Below, one piece after another: positions 55,059 through 64,000 of a stretch of 64,000 bases of DNA. The notes under the pieces are model-generated. The model was given only the letters and a program-made list of their open reading frames with translations, was not told the origin of the DNA and ran no database searches. Each line of letters starts with the position of its first letter. The first letter of the stretch is position 1. Position numbers and translations under genes: made by a program. This DNA is from Gracilariopsis chorda (Eukaryota > Rhodophyta > Florideophyceae > Gracilariales > Gracilariaceae): assembly GCA_003194525.1 (NCBI GenBank), contig NBIV01000151.1, forward strand, positions 124,001 to 188,000. Reading direction: 5' to 3'.

Positions 55059-57689
55059 TCTTGAAGGGTGTGTCTTCGCAGATTCGCATATAATGCGAGA
55101 ACTCCTGTTGATGGGGAGCCATGACGTAATGAATCCTAAAGATCGAAATGGGGCTGTAACAGGAAACAACGAATTTGAGATTCGGTTCGGCATGACTCTA
55201 GTTTCGGGATCACAAGGTTTCATTATCCCAGATTGCTACGGAGACATAATCTGCACTGGATGGATTCTGATCTGACATATGCCTTCTACAAGTTTGGCCC
55301 GTTCCAACCATGTAAACGCTTCTGTTGCTGTCTTCATCTCCAACATTGAATACCTTGTGGCTTTGTACCAACTGTCGTAGCTTTAAGCTCCAAAGAGAAC
55401 AAATCTCCATCTTCTTGATCGGATTTGCAAGAAGTCAAAAACTTCACCAGAGCGAGCCAAGGCCATGCTGCACGGTCATGTACCCTTCGGTACAAGATGA
55501 ATCTTGAGATTCAATCATGCATACAATCCTCTCACTTGGTGAATCTTTCTCTTTCAGCTGTTGCCGTACCCTGGCTAAGGGAAAGTCATCCTGCTGTCCT
55601 CACGATCTGTGACACACACTTCAAAAGTACAAACGTCATGTACATTCGAAGTACCTCAACGAAATCTTTGCTTCTCATCCAGTTCGCTACAACATCCTGT
55701 TACGAACGATACAGAGTAGTACCTTCGGTATGTGCGTGACCGCATTTGTAACCATCGAGACATGGTCATAATACTCTGTTCATGATCTGCAAACAGATAT
55801 GTCGGACGCCTCACACTTGGTGACCAGGGAGAAGGGACGACAAGCATGAGATGCAAACAGCGACCTGCCAGCTAAGGCGACAGATCTTGCTTTTCCATCT
55901 AGACAGTTGCACACATGCTATATTCGTCGATATAGAACACAATTTGTTATACATTACAAGAAGCAAGACAAAGTACGGCAACTACTACAGATTTCTAGAA
56001 GCTTCTTCATCGATTCTCGATGTCAACAATGAAACCGCCAACGTAGTCATTGGAATCAACAACTTCTTCAAAGAAGTATTCATTGTCTTGCAGCTATTTC
56101 TTAACAGCAGGCCGTAATCTTGCTCTCCCCGTACCCTTCGTGTGGTGGCCAGTGCGCGTTAGAATCCGAATCCTTCCATGCTGACCTTCCGAAGCAGAGG
56201 GCAGCCTCTCCAATGCCTTGTTAACAAGCAAGCCATGGCCGTCAATTACATCGAGGACAAGGTGGATTTCTGGTTGCAAAAATGGCATTTGCAACTTTGC
56301 TATGGAGTTCTTTCATCCTCTCATTGGCCTCTCTTCCTAACGCCCCCATCTTCTTCGCTGTCGCTCCGTCATTCCTCCTGAAGGCAGCTGCCGCCGTATC
56401 GAAATACTTGTTCCGAATTGAGGCTTGGTCTGCAGCTTCGCCTCACAACTCTTCGTAAAGTTCCGCTATATTTTGGCCCGTTGACACCCAGACATTACCC
56501 ACGTCTCCAGCAGTAGGTACTAGTTCGTCTTGTGTTTCGGACCCGTCATTCACAGATTGCAAGGCTTGCACAAAGTCGAGCTGTACGTCGAAATGCTTTT
56601 GCCATCTTTCTTTCTCGCAGCCTTCCTGCTCGAGGTTTGCACACTCGTCAGACGGCGTTCGCCAGTCCCTCCCGGCGTTCGCTGTCTCAAGAGGAGGCGT
56701 TCGCTCACGGAAAGACGGCGTTTGCAAATTCGCGAGACGGCGTTCGGGGACAGGGCAGATGGCGAATCTACACGATGTAGCCGACGTAGGACCACAGACC
56801 GCGAGTGGAGGCGATCTCCGCGTTGGGGACGTGCGCAACGGGCATGAGACGAATCAACAAGACGTGTAGGACAAACAAAAGAGAGAAGTTAGTTCAAACG
56901 ACGCATCGCTCCACCCAGCATAATAGAGCCACGTTGGGCGCAGCCATATTCGTTTACGCCGTGACTGCCTCTCTTATACGTAGCTCTCACAGTGGCTCTT
57001 CCCGACGAAGTTCTTTGCAGCGCAATTTATATAGCGCGGAGCTGCAGGGGACTTCGTCGGGGGACCACCATGGAAATGGCTGGGTGCCGCTTAGCGGAGA
57101 AAGGGAGATCGCGGGTGGGAGAAGGGATTCCAGGCTTTTGTGCAGAGAGAAATTGTGGTGGAATCTGTTCAGTCGCTGTGTACACGTGTCGTGAGATGGT
57201 GCACGTATCGCGCCTTTTCTTGATCGATAGCGCAGCTAAGATGAAAACGTGTTTGCTGTGAGCAACATCAGTGGCAAGTAAGAGGAAACAGTGATAGGAG
57301 GCAGTCAGTACTCAACATGTCAGTGGGGCAAAGGAAGATGTGCTCAGCAACAACAAAACCGGGCACATATGGCGCGCGGAAGGCGATGACACAACTGCGG
57401 TGGCCGAGCAAACGGACAGGAGGGTAGGAGGGCAGCCAGCTGCGCAGCGGGAACGGAGAAGCGGGAGAGAGAGCAGAAGTACCTCGGTACAGCGGCGCCA
57501 AGATAGTGACAACGGCAAATGCGCGGCACGGGCGACGAGATGGCGAGCTGCGGCAAGGAAGGTGGTGCGTCACAATAGCGTGGATGGATGACAGTGGTGG
57601 CGGCCTCAAGAACTTTGCGGAGCTCACAACGAGAATCGCACGATTCGAAGCGCGCAGCTGGCGCGTTGTGCACGCGTGCTGCTGTTTTG
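55059..57689. other. Degraded stretch, one simple repeat
   Basis: No family is recognised. Short minus-strand traces (VFNVGDEDSNRSVYMVGTGQ at about 55,320; ALARSGEVFDFLQIRSRR at about 55,430) look coding. The segment 56,640-56,765 is an irregular array of GGCGTTCGC-type units, and open frames over it are artefacts. An upstream extension of the IGPS-like gene is possible. Confidence 0.4.
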
Positions 57690-58180
57690 TTACCGTTGGT
57701 GACCTTCCTCGAGTCTGCAGGTGTAGCCCCACCTGGACAACCACCAGTTGCCGATATGAACTGCCTCGACCTCGCAAGCGCCCAGCACATCTTCGACACC
57801 GCTGCCAGGCCTGAGCTCATGGGACCATGGTGGGAGCAAATCTTCGACCACTGGAGCGCTGCCATCGTCCCTCATTGCAGTCACACACTCTCCGCTCGAG
57901 ACATCCAATTCCCTTCTCACCCCATCTTTGCCGTAGAGCAACAAGCGCGAGCCGTCATCGTGAAAGGCCACTGGCGATGTTGTGATCCGAATCGGGGCCC
58001 CAATCGCTTTTCCGCTCTCCACCTCCCACACCCGAACCGTCTTATCCAAAGACCCTAACACCACATGCCTCCCGTCCCTTCTGAATGAAACACACTTCAA
58101 AATGTTTGTGTGGCCGTCCAACGGCTGTCCTGCGGGCTCCCCGCTCTCCGACGGGCAGTTGATTCAAACCAGCCGTTGTG
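57690..58180 (-). pseudogene. WD40-repeat relic, minus strand
   Basis: Reads SESGEPAGQPLDGHTNILKC, VSFRRDGRHVVLGSLDKTV and RVWEVESGKAIGAP: a complete WD40 blade with neighbours. A degenerate blade follows (VAFHDDGSRLLLYGKDGVRR), then a C-terminal non-repeat tail ending at 57,690. It resembles the C-terminal end of an NB-ARC/WD40 protein. Only the last two or three blades remain, and the 5' side ends at about 58,180 in a different frame. Confidence 0.7.
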
Positions 58181-58468
58181 ACAAAAGGCGAGCGCGCAGC
58201 GCTTAGTGCCTGTTTCCCAGAGCGGAAGCGCCCGCATGGCAGGCCATGGCTCGTCACACGCATCGCTATGGTTAGGGCCATCTCGTTTGCCGAGCGTCGG
58301 GGTAGCGTTTACTCGAGAGATAAGCACTACTTAAGCAACGAAGATTGCAGCAAACAGGGCATGGCGTTTCTCTCTCTTTCTCTCTCTTTTACGGGCAGGC
58401 ATGGCGTTTGATCTCAGATTATCACAACCAAAACCTGAGTTAGTCACCGCGTTGAAGGCGAAACGTTT

Positions 58469-58895
58469 ATGGAGGCGTTCAAGTTTGCGGAAATTGTTCT
58501 GGACGACAAACAGCAGCTTCTGAATGAACTTGACGGAGACCATCTGTTTGGCTCCCCTCTGTGTGAGACACGGGACGCATTAAACAGGTATCGAATTCGA
58601 ACCTCGCAAAAGAAAAGCTGGTGATAGGATATAGCTAGACTTCGACCCGTTGCCGACATATGTGCGTGGCCGGGTGGCCTTAGTTGGCGATGCAGCTCAT
58701 AGCATTTCTCCCACATTGTCGTGGGGCATTGCGTCTGGGATTGGTGACGCGGTGTGTCTGACAAGAAAGTTCGAAATGGAAAGCAATGTGTTAAACGCTC
58801 TGAGGTCGTATGAAGAGGAAAGAATTGCAGTGACACATGGATATCAAAATGACAGCAGGGCTTTGAGCATGCGCATCAGAAACAAATCCGAATAG
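58469..58895 (+). pseudogene. FAD-dependent monooxygenase relic
   Basis: The first open piece (MEAFKFAEIVLDDKQQLLNE, DGDHLFGSPLCETRD) stops at 58,621. After a frame change, LPTYVRGRVALVGDAAHSIS and PTLSWGIASGIGDAVCLTRK follow. GRVALVGDAAHS is the second FAD-binding (GD) motif of aromatic-hydroxylase/zeaxanthin-epoxidase type enzymes, and the tail VLNALRSYEEERIAVTHGYQ fits the helix that follows. The N-terminal Rossmann motif (GxGxxG) is absent. The kind of substrate cannot be told. Confidence 0.75.
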
Positions 58896-60125
58896 CACCT
58901 TCACTCGCAAACCTTTGTACAGCATGAATCCGTAAAACAAATCCGACCAGATCGACCTCCGCCAAGCCTGAAGCTTTTTTGGACCTAGCAGTTTTGGAAT
59001 CTGCTCAAGACCAAGATTGGCGCCATTCGAGCTCGTCAGATGCCACCTTGAGCCCATGCGTTTCCTGCAAGCTGGTCTGAACACATTGTAAGGACGCGTT
59101 CAAGACTTTTGTCTTAAAAGAAAGGAGTTTGGCATGCACGCCTTTGAACAACTAGTTCGGAAGACCACTGGTACCATTCAAGGGCCCAAGCACAAAAGCG
59201 GAAGCAGTTTCCTTTGATCCTGAAGTGTTTGCACTGCGACGCGTTCACATTCCATGGCTCCATCTTTAGGGAAACACATGTTTTCTTTCCAGTCGAGAGC
59301 TACCGAAGGCAGTACACAACATGCGACGACTTCTTGGGAGGTTGCGGTGAGTGGACACCATAGTAACTGGTACCCCCCTGAGCTGTTCCTCCAAGGTGCA
59401 AATACAAATGCAAAAGTGCCGCAAATGTTTGCCTGCTTTGGTTCGATAATGGTGAAGTGAGACGTAACGTGCTTACCGAACTGTTGGATGATGTATAGAA
59501 TACATTCTCTCTGCTAGGTGAACCACTCATAGTGAAACACAACAGTTGAGCACTTCAAATACCAACGCTTCTCAGTGCCCTGCGTGCTCTCTAAGTTCAG
59601 TAACCTTTCCACTTCATTTACCAATCGCCGCAGTGGTGACTTCTTCGGCATATCTGTTTTTCATTCGAGACTATAGTCATCACCAACAGCGACTGTTGTT
59701 TCCGATCAAGCCATACTGCTCAACTACTTATAGAAGTTTGCTCTCTTTGCTTCGCCTCTCGTCGTGCGTGATAACTTTGGACGCACCAGCAAGAGCTGCC
59801 GAATAACTAACGTCTGCCACAGTGTATCACCGCATCTTCTGCAAGAACCGTTTGCTAACGGATGCTTCACTATGTGTACAAGGATGTACAACTATGTTGG
59901 ATATGACATCTACATACATGGCTTATTACCACCTAGCCGACTGCGCTCTTGTGGCACCCCTTTGTTTACGTTAGTGAACCATTTTTATTCGTATGCAGAA
60001 TCCTTTGCATGGTTTCTTTGCCTCAAACGATACGAATTTTCCTCCAGAGTGAGCTTGCGGAACGGCTTGCTTTTTGGATTTAGTACAACTATTCTTGCTG
60101 TACGGAATGCGATCCGCGTTATTCA
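58896..60125. other. No recognised gene
   Basis: A plus-strand reading at about 59,246-59,340 (FHGSIFRETHVFFPVESYRR) is protein-like but unnamed. A hydrophobic trace lies at about 59,610-59,690. Nothing else is supported. Confidence 0.4.
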
Positions 60126-61649
60126 GTGTTCCAGGATGGTCACCAACATTCAAAGCCCTACCTACCTGTTTCCTACATGACAACGTTGATATTTTCTCTG
60201 GCCAAGCTAAAGCGTGTCTTGGTGAATGTATTTAGTATTTGCCGGGCGTTACATTACTGCCGGTCACAACCGCGTATTTGTCTTTCGTTGTCCTCTAAGA
60301 TTTCCTGTTCATGTAAATATGGCGGACGAGAAGAAAATGAAGAAGTGTTGGAAACTTGCAGTCGAGTAACTCAGACTCGCAAAAGTCAGTTATGGCCTCG
60401 ACGTTGGTTGCGGGCGCTAGTATCACGACGAAAACAAGTTGAGCGATACGAATCATGGTGGTCGATACGTGCGGCTTTTAATGAGGTAACGCAAGGCATC
60501 ATCCGCGTGCACTTGCAGAATGTGACAGACAACGAGCACACTCTGCAATCGCTAGAGAGAGATGTCCTCGACGCAAAGATCACGCACTGCGTGAACTGAA
60601 TGAAGAACCTTCTTGAACAATGTGAGACGGACTCAGAGAAGATAATGGAGTTTCTAAGCTCTCAAGTAGTTCCCGTGCTAGAAGAACGTTAAAGAGACTG
60701 TCCGCAGATAGATGATGTTCCAGACAACAACATGCCACCGAATCCGCCTCGACTCACTTTGGATTACAACACAAGTTTCACATGTGAAGGGCAACTGAAG
60801 GCAGCAGTGATGAAGGAGGATGGAAGAAGAGTAGTTGGAGTTGTGGCGCATGGAATGGGAGGTGTCGGCGAAACGTGTGCACTTCAGGGGCTGGCAGGCG
60901 AGAATGAGTTGAAGCACAGATTTCCTGGGGGTCTCCTGTACATTCAACTGGGAAAGGATGCCAAGCTGTCAAGTGTAATACAAGAAATCGCTACAGTGGT
61001 GGAACAGACTGGAAATGAGCTCTTGGGTAGGAAGATGAGAGTCGAGAAGAGGTTGCAAGGTGCGGCAGACAAGGCATCAATATGGTTCCGACGTCAGACA
61101 TGCCTTTTTCTGATCGACGATATATGGGTTGCTCATGACATTAATTCGTCAGTGGTGAGGGTTCTTGGAACACTGTTGAGCGAATATAGCCGTTTGGTTT
61201 ACACGACAAGATCCACGCAGTTAATGAATTCGTGCGAGGAGGTGATTAAATTCTCAGCGATGAAGCCGAAAGGTGAGATGGCTCGAAAGATGTTGATGAA
61301 ACACGCTGGGTTCGACTGGGCGAAGGCTCTGAACGAAAGCAACGAAGAAGCGGTGAAAGGTATACTGGAGGTGTGCAATGCGCTTCCTCTAGCACTTGGA
61401 GTTGTGGGGGAAACGGTGGGAAGGGAGAGTCGGGGACGGATAGATGATAGGGAAAACACATGGAGGCATGTGTATAATCGGATTCGCTCCAAGAAGGAAA
61501 GTATTGCAGACAGTGACGCAGAAGAATACGGTGGTGTAAGGTTGGTTGTGGACGATAATTTCGCATTCGACACAACAGGAGCAACGACAGCGGAGACAGT
61601 AAGTACGTTCAACGGCTTGGCGTGGAGCGCGATGCAACTGCGCCAATAA
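60126..61649 (+). pseudogene. NB-ARC ATPase (NLR-like), 3' truncated
   Basis: A single frame runs from 60,126 to 61,649 with only a TGA at 60,597 and a TAA at 60,690. An N-terminal helical region (FNEVTQGIIRVHLQNVTDNE) precedes the NB-ARC domain. Counting from the ATG at 60,732, the P-loop is GMGGVGET (residues 41-48), Walker B CLFLIDDIW (124-132), RNBS-B SRLVYTTRS (153-161) and GLPL CNALPLALGVVG (215-226). NB-ARC proteins are ATP-switch signalling proteins of immunity and cell death. The invariant P-loop Lys is Glu (GVGET instead of GVGKT), so nucleotide binding is probably lost. The frame ends before the winged helix and any WD40 or LRR part. About 15 bp further begins the telomere-like array, so the gene was cut off there. 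Confidence 0.85.
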
Positions 61650-61663
61650 CAGTTTCGTTTGCG

Positions 61664-61816
61664 CGGGTTTTTAGGGGTTTTTAGGGGATTTTAGGGGGTT
61701 TTAGGGGATGTAGGGGTTTTTAGGGGTTTTTTAGGGGATTTTAGGGGATTTTTGGGTTTTTAGGGGTTCTTAGGGGTTTTAGGGGTTTTTAGGGGTTTTT
61801 TCCTTTTTAGGGGGTT
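61664..61816 (+). repeat. Telomere-like TTTTAGGGG array
   Basis: About 15 units of nine to ten bases, mostly TTTTTAGGGG or ATTTTAGGGG, with few variants (ATGTAGGGG, TTCTTAGGGG, TTTTTGGG). The G-rich strand is the plus strand. The units are imperfect but phase-coherent, which is typical of interstitial telomeric DNA. The array starts just after the NB-ARC relic and ends near the 3' side of the Penelope-like element. Telomere motifs with four or five Ts, one A and three or four Gs occur in some algae (TTTTAGGG in Chlamydomonas), so this is probably old telomere. Confidence 0.75.
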
Positions 61817-61838
61817 GAGGGTGTGCGGCGTCGCGCAG

Positions 61839-61950
61839 GGAGCATAAGGGGGAGAGAGAGACGGCTTAAGGACTTAGAGTCCTCGGAAAGGGAGGGGGAG
61901 CAGCAGGGAAGGGGGGGGGAAGAAGGGAAAGAGGGAAAGGTTGGCAGAGC
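61839..61950. repeat. Purine-rich tract
   Basis: About 110 bp of almost pure G/A on the plus strand (gggggagagagagacgg, later gggaaggggggggg). It lies between the telomere-like array and the 3' untranslated part of the Penelope-like element. Confidence 0.7.
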
Positions 61951-62246
61951 GCTTTCGTCTTTACGACTCCTCAGTGCCTTGGTTGTTGGGGTGAGGAGGG
62001 AAGGAGATGGCCAGAGGGGAGTCTGGCACTCCTTATATATCCTCCAGATACCCTAGCACTGCTCTATCCTTTTCTACGCTGCATCCAGCAGTTTCTACGC
62101 AGGTTTCTACGGAGGGGGATCCAGGAGGATCCGTTACGTCTATCTGTAAACATCATGACCGTTTGTCACGTAACCACCACGTTATCGGCAACAAGACCGT
62201 TACAACAAGGCGTGTAGGCTGTGACAACTTGTCCGTTACGAAACTG
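61951..62246 (-). mobile_element. Probable 3' UTR of Penelope-like element
   Basis: About 300 bp between the reverse transcriptase stop and the purine tract. It contains repeated short motifs on the plus strand (TTTCTACG at least three times, 62,072-62,115; CATGACCGTT at about 62,153 and 62,249). No coding signal is present. I looked for hammerhead-ribozyme cores (CTGATGA...GAAA) on the minus strand and found none. Confidence 0.5.
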
Positions 62247-64000
62247 TCATGACCGTTGAATCTGGGTGGCCCGTTTTTGATTTTTCCAAAAATCGTGCCA
62301 ATACGACGTGTATAGTTGAATCTGACGGTTTCGGCGGGCCCGAGTGTTGGCCCTGTAGACGTTCCGCATTCCTGCACGGCCATGCGCACGCTGTTTAAAG
62401 TCTGCAGACTTTAAACAGGGTACCGCACTGATGACATGGCGGCTGACACTGTCGCCCTTCTTGAACAAGAGCGTACGTGGCCACTTCTCTCGAATTCCAT
62501 GACGTGGCAGCTGACACTCAATCCAGGCTTGGAACTGGCGCCAATACTTCTTCATCTGTGGATGGAATCTGCACTTCACGAGGGATCCTAGGTCAGGAGG
62601 CTCCCGTTCCGCGCGTTCGAGATACTTTGCCCTGTCACGGTAGCTTACATAATCCAGCGCAGCGCGTAGATACTTTCCAGTGTATCCTCGATGCGCCAAC
62701 ATTCTGAACAAGTGAGCCACTTTGGCCTTCCACGTGCGTTCATCGGTGGTGTTCCGTAAATAGCGAATCAGTTCGCCCTTAACTACACCGGTGAACGTGT
62801 GCGTGGGATGGTTGGACTTGCCATGGAGGTACAGGAACTTGGAGATAGGCTTAGTGTACACCTTAACGTCCACGAGATTGTGGAAGAAGAATCTCCGCCC
62901 TTTGTATATCTCCAGGTCCAGATAGACTGCCTTCTTTTCACGGATATCCCATGTCATGCGTAGGTTCGAACATGTGTTCAGTCGTTGCATGAGCAGGTCG
63001 GCAGCCTCTCTGTTCCGCAGTATCACGAGACCATCATCAATGTAGCGACGGTTGATGATGACACTGCTGACAAAGTCCTTGAAGATCCTTCGGAACTTAT
63101 AGAACAGGTACAGATTGGCAAAGGCAGGAGCTACGGCTGTTCCTGTTGCTGTGCCAACCAACTGTCTATGTACCCCATGTCCATCAGTCACGTAGTTGTT
63201 GTACATGATTAACTGTAGTACTCGACACCAGAAGCCATTGTCAGCCATGAAGATCTTAGGTTGCTCCTTGGTTAACAGTCGTATGGCGTCCTTGATGTCG
63301 ATACTGGGGTAACACCTCTCCACGTCATACGTTAAGAAAACGCAATCAGTAGGGAGGCGTATTTGTTCCAATTGCCGCACGGTCTGCCAGCTATTAACGG
63401 AAATAGCCGGTATCTTGAGTACCAGTTCGTTGAGGATGGTACTCAATTTTCTAGACAAATCCGCAGTGATATATGAATGCGATACGGTGATAGGTCTAGA
63501 CTTGACCGTGGGCTTGTGGATTTTCGGCAGTACATAGAAGGGTGCTGGGTCTTTGGCTCCTTGTGCATAGTGGAGGATCTCGTCATTGAACTTGCGTCCT
63601 TTTTGACATACTTCGAGAATCACCAGGAGGTTACCGAGCAGGCTTCTAAGGGGGAAGGCACTGACTTCGGAGAATGCACCCTCGTGGATCTCCTTCTGCA
63701 CAAGACCGTCGTAGAACTCTCGGCTCATAAGCGTGAGACCAAGGTTCTTGTCGGCTTCTTTGATGACCCAGTCCATCTTCTTAATGTACCGGATTCCTCG
63801 CATCAATGTAAGATGCAAGGATGGAGGTCGATCAATCCCCATACGAGTAATCTCTCTCTCAAGCTTTCCTTTGACTCGTATGTTGGAGGGAATGTCGACT
63901 CTCCCTTGCCCAGTTCCGAGTTCCTTGAAAAGTTGATCCACTGTGTCTTGCAGACATACCTTCAGTGGAGTTCTGAGCATGAACCCACCCCCAACCGAGA
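62247..64000 (-). mobile_element. Penelope-like reverse transcriptase
   Basis: One open frame of at least 577 codons, still open at the window edge (first ATG at about residue 60; the frame runs past 64,000). Reverse transcriptase motifs by residue: KEADKNLG (74-81), LPKIHKP (151-157) with SRPITVS, LTYDVERCYPSI (216-227, catalytic Asp 219), GTATGTAVAPAFANLYL (276-292) and RRYIDDGLVI (311-320, catalytic DD). The KIHK and GTAxGT..APxxANLYL signatures are those of Penelope-like elements, not of LINE or LTR enzymes. The C-terminus (YHRLLAHRGYTGKYLRAAL-like thumb then a basic tail) contains no GIY-YIG endonuclease motif. The frame is intact, so the element could be recent. Confidence 0.92.
62391..62418. 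repeat. 28-bp perfect palindrome
   Basis: CTGTTTAAAGTCTG followed by its exact reverse complement, without a spacer. It lies within the 3' part of the Penelope-like coding region (encoding LKSADFKQ), so the codons on the minus strand also satisfy the symmetry. Confidence 0.95.

Noticed and set aside
56440-56850. Arg/Pro-rich open frames over GGCGTTCGC units
   Set aside because: The same repeat effect gives open frames in several registers; no protein family signature.
61951-62246. Hammerhead ribozyme in the Penelope-like 3' region
   Set aside because: Penelope-like elements often carry one, but I found no CTGATGA plus GAAA core on the minus strand. A CTGATGA at 62,428 is on the plus strand and lacks the rest.
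1-64000. tRNA or rRNA genes
   Set aside because: I saw no convincing cloverleaf with A- and B-box or rRNA core sequence; not a computed search.

Overview
The window looks like nuclear DNA of a eukaryote. Evidence: a possible spliced gene with GT...AG boundaries (20,258-20,646), Ty3/gypsy, Penelope-like and Harbinger elements, NB-ARC and WD40 domains, and fossils of a P4-ATPase and a Vps33-like SM protein. Nearly all recognisable coding sequence is intron-free. A photosynthetic protist or alga (possibly a florideophyte red alga) would fit the gene mix, but nothing here proves it.

Layout. 1-5,360: no recognised gene. 5,368-16,383: a compact accessory cluster, the most unusual part of the window. 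On the minus strand are a glycine-rich coiled-coil protein, a 2OG-Fe(II) dioxygenase-like protein and a nuclear-looking acidic/basic protein. Facing them across a 140-bp near-perfect palindrome (9,422-9,561) is a plus-strand reading frame that joins a beta-class N4/N6 DNA methyltransferase to a SET domain. Charged coiled-coil frames and a convergent transposase-like fragment follow. 17,440-20,650: gene relics (thiolase, lipoyl synthase) and a candidate two-exon gene. About 20,980-30,760: one large, broken chromodomain Ty3/gypsy element that seems to carry an antisense gene behind pol. 31,040-44,040: very degraded DNA with NB-ARC/WD40, fatty-acid elongase and Harbinger transposase relics and several minisatellites. 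44,040-48,200: pieces of two more LTR retrotransposons. 48,230-58,900: a run of decayed housekeeping genes (Vps33-like, Neo1/ATP9-type P4-ATPase, Sel1-repeat, indole-glycerol-phosphate-synthase-like, WD40, FAD monooxygenase). 60,126-64,000: an NB-ARC gene that stops just before an array of telomere-like TTTTAGGGG repeats, followed by a Penelope-like reverse transcriptase in the opposite orientation.

Two themes stand out. First, 5.4-16.4 kb pairs probable DNA and histone methylation writers with a possible oxidative eraser, sharing one divergent palindromic control region beside transposase remains; this may be a mobile epigenetic cassette. Second, the right end has the exact geometry expected if an endonuclease-free Penelope-like element was reverse-transcribed onto a broken chromosome end capped with telomeric repeats. 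With the many gene fragments, this suggests present or former subtelomeric DNA. All functions are inferred from motifs read by eye; no alignment or database search was run.
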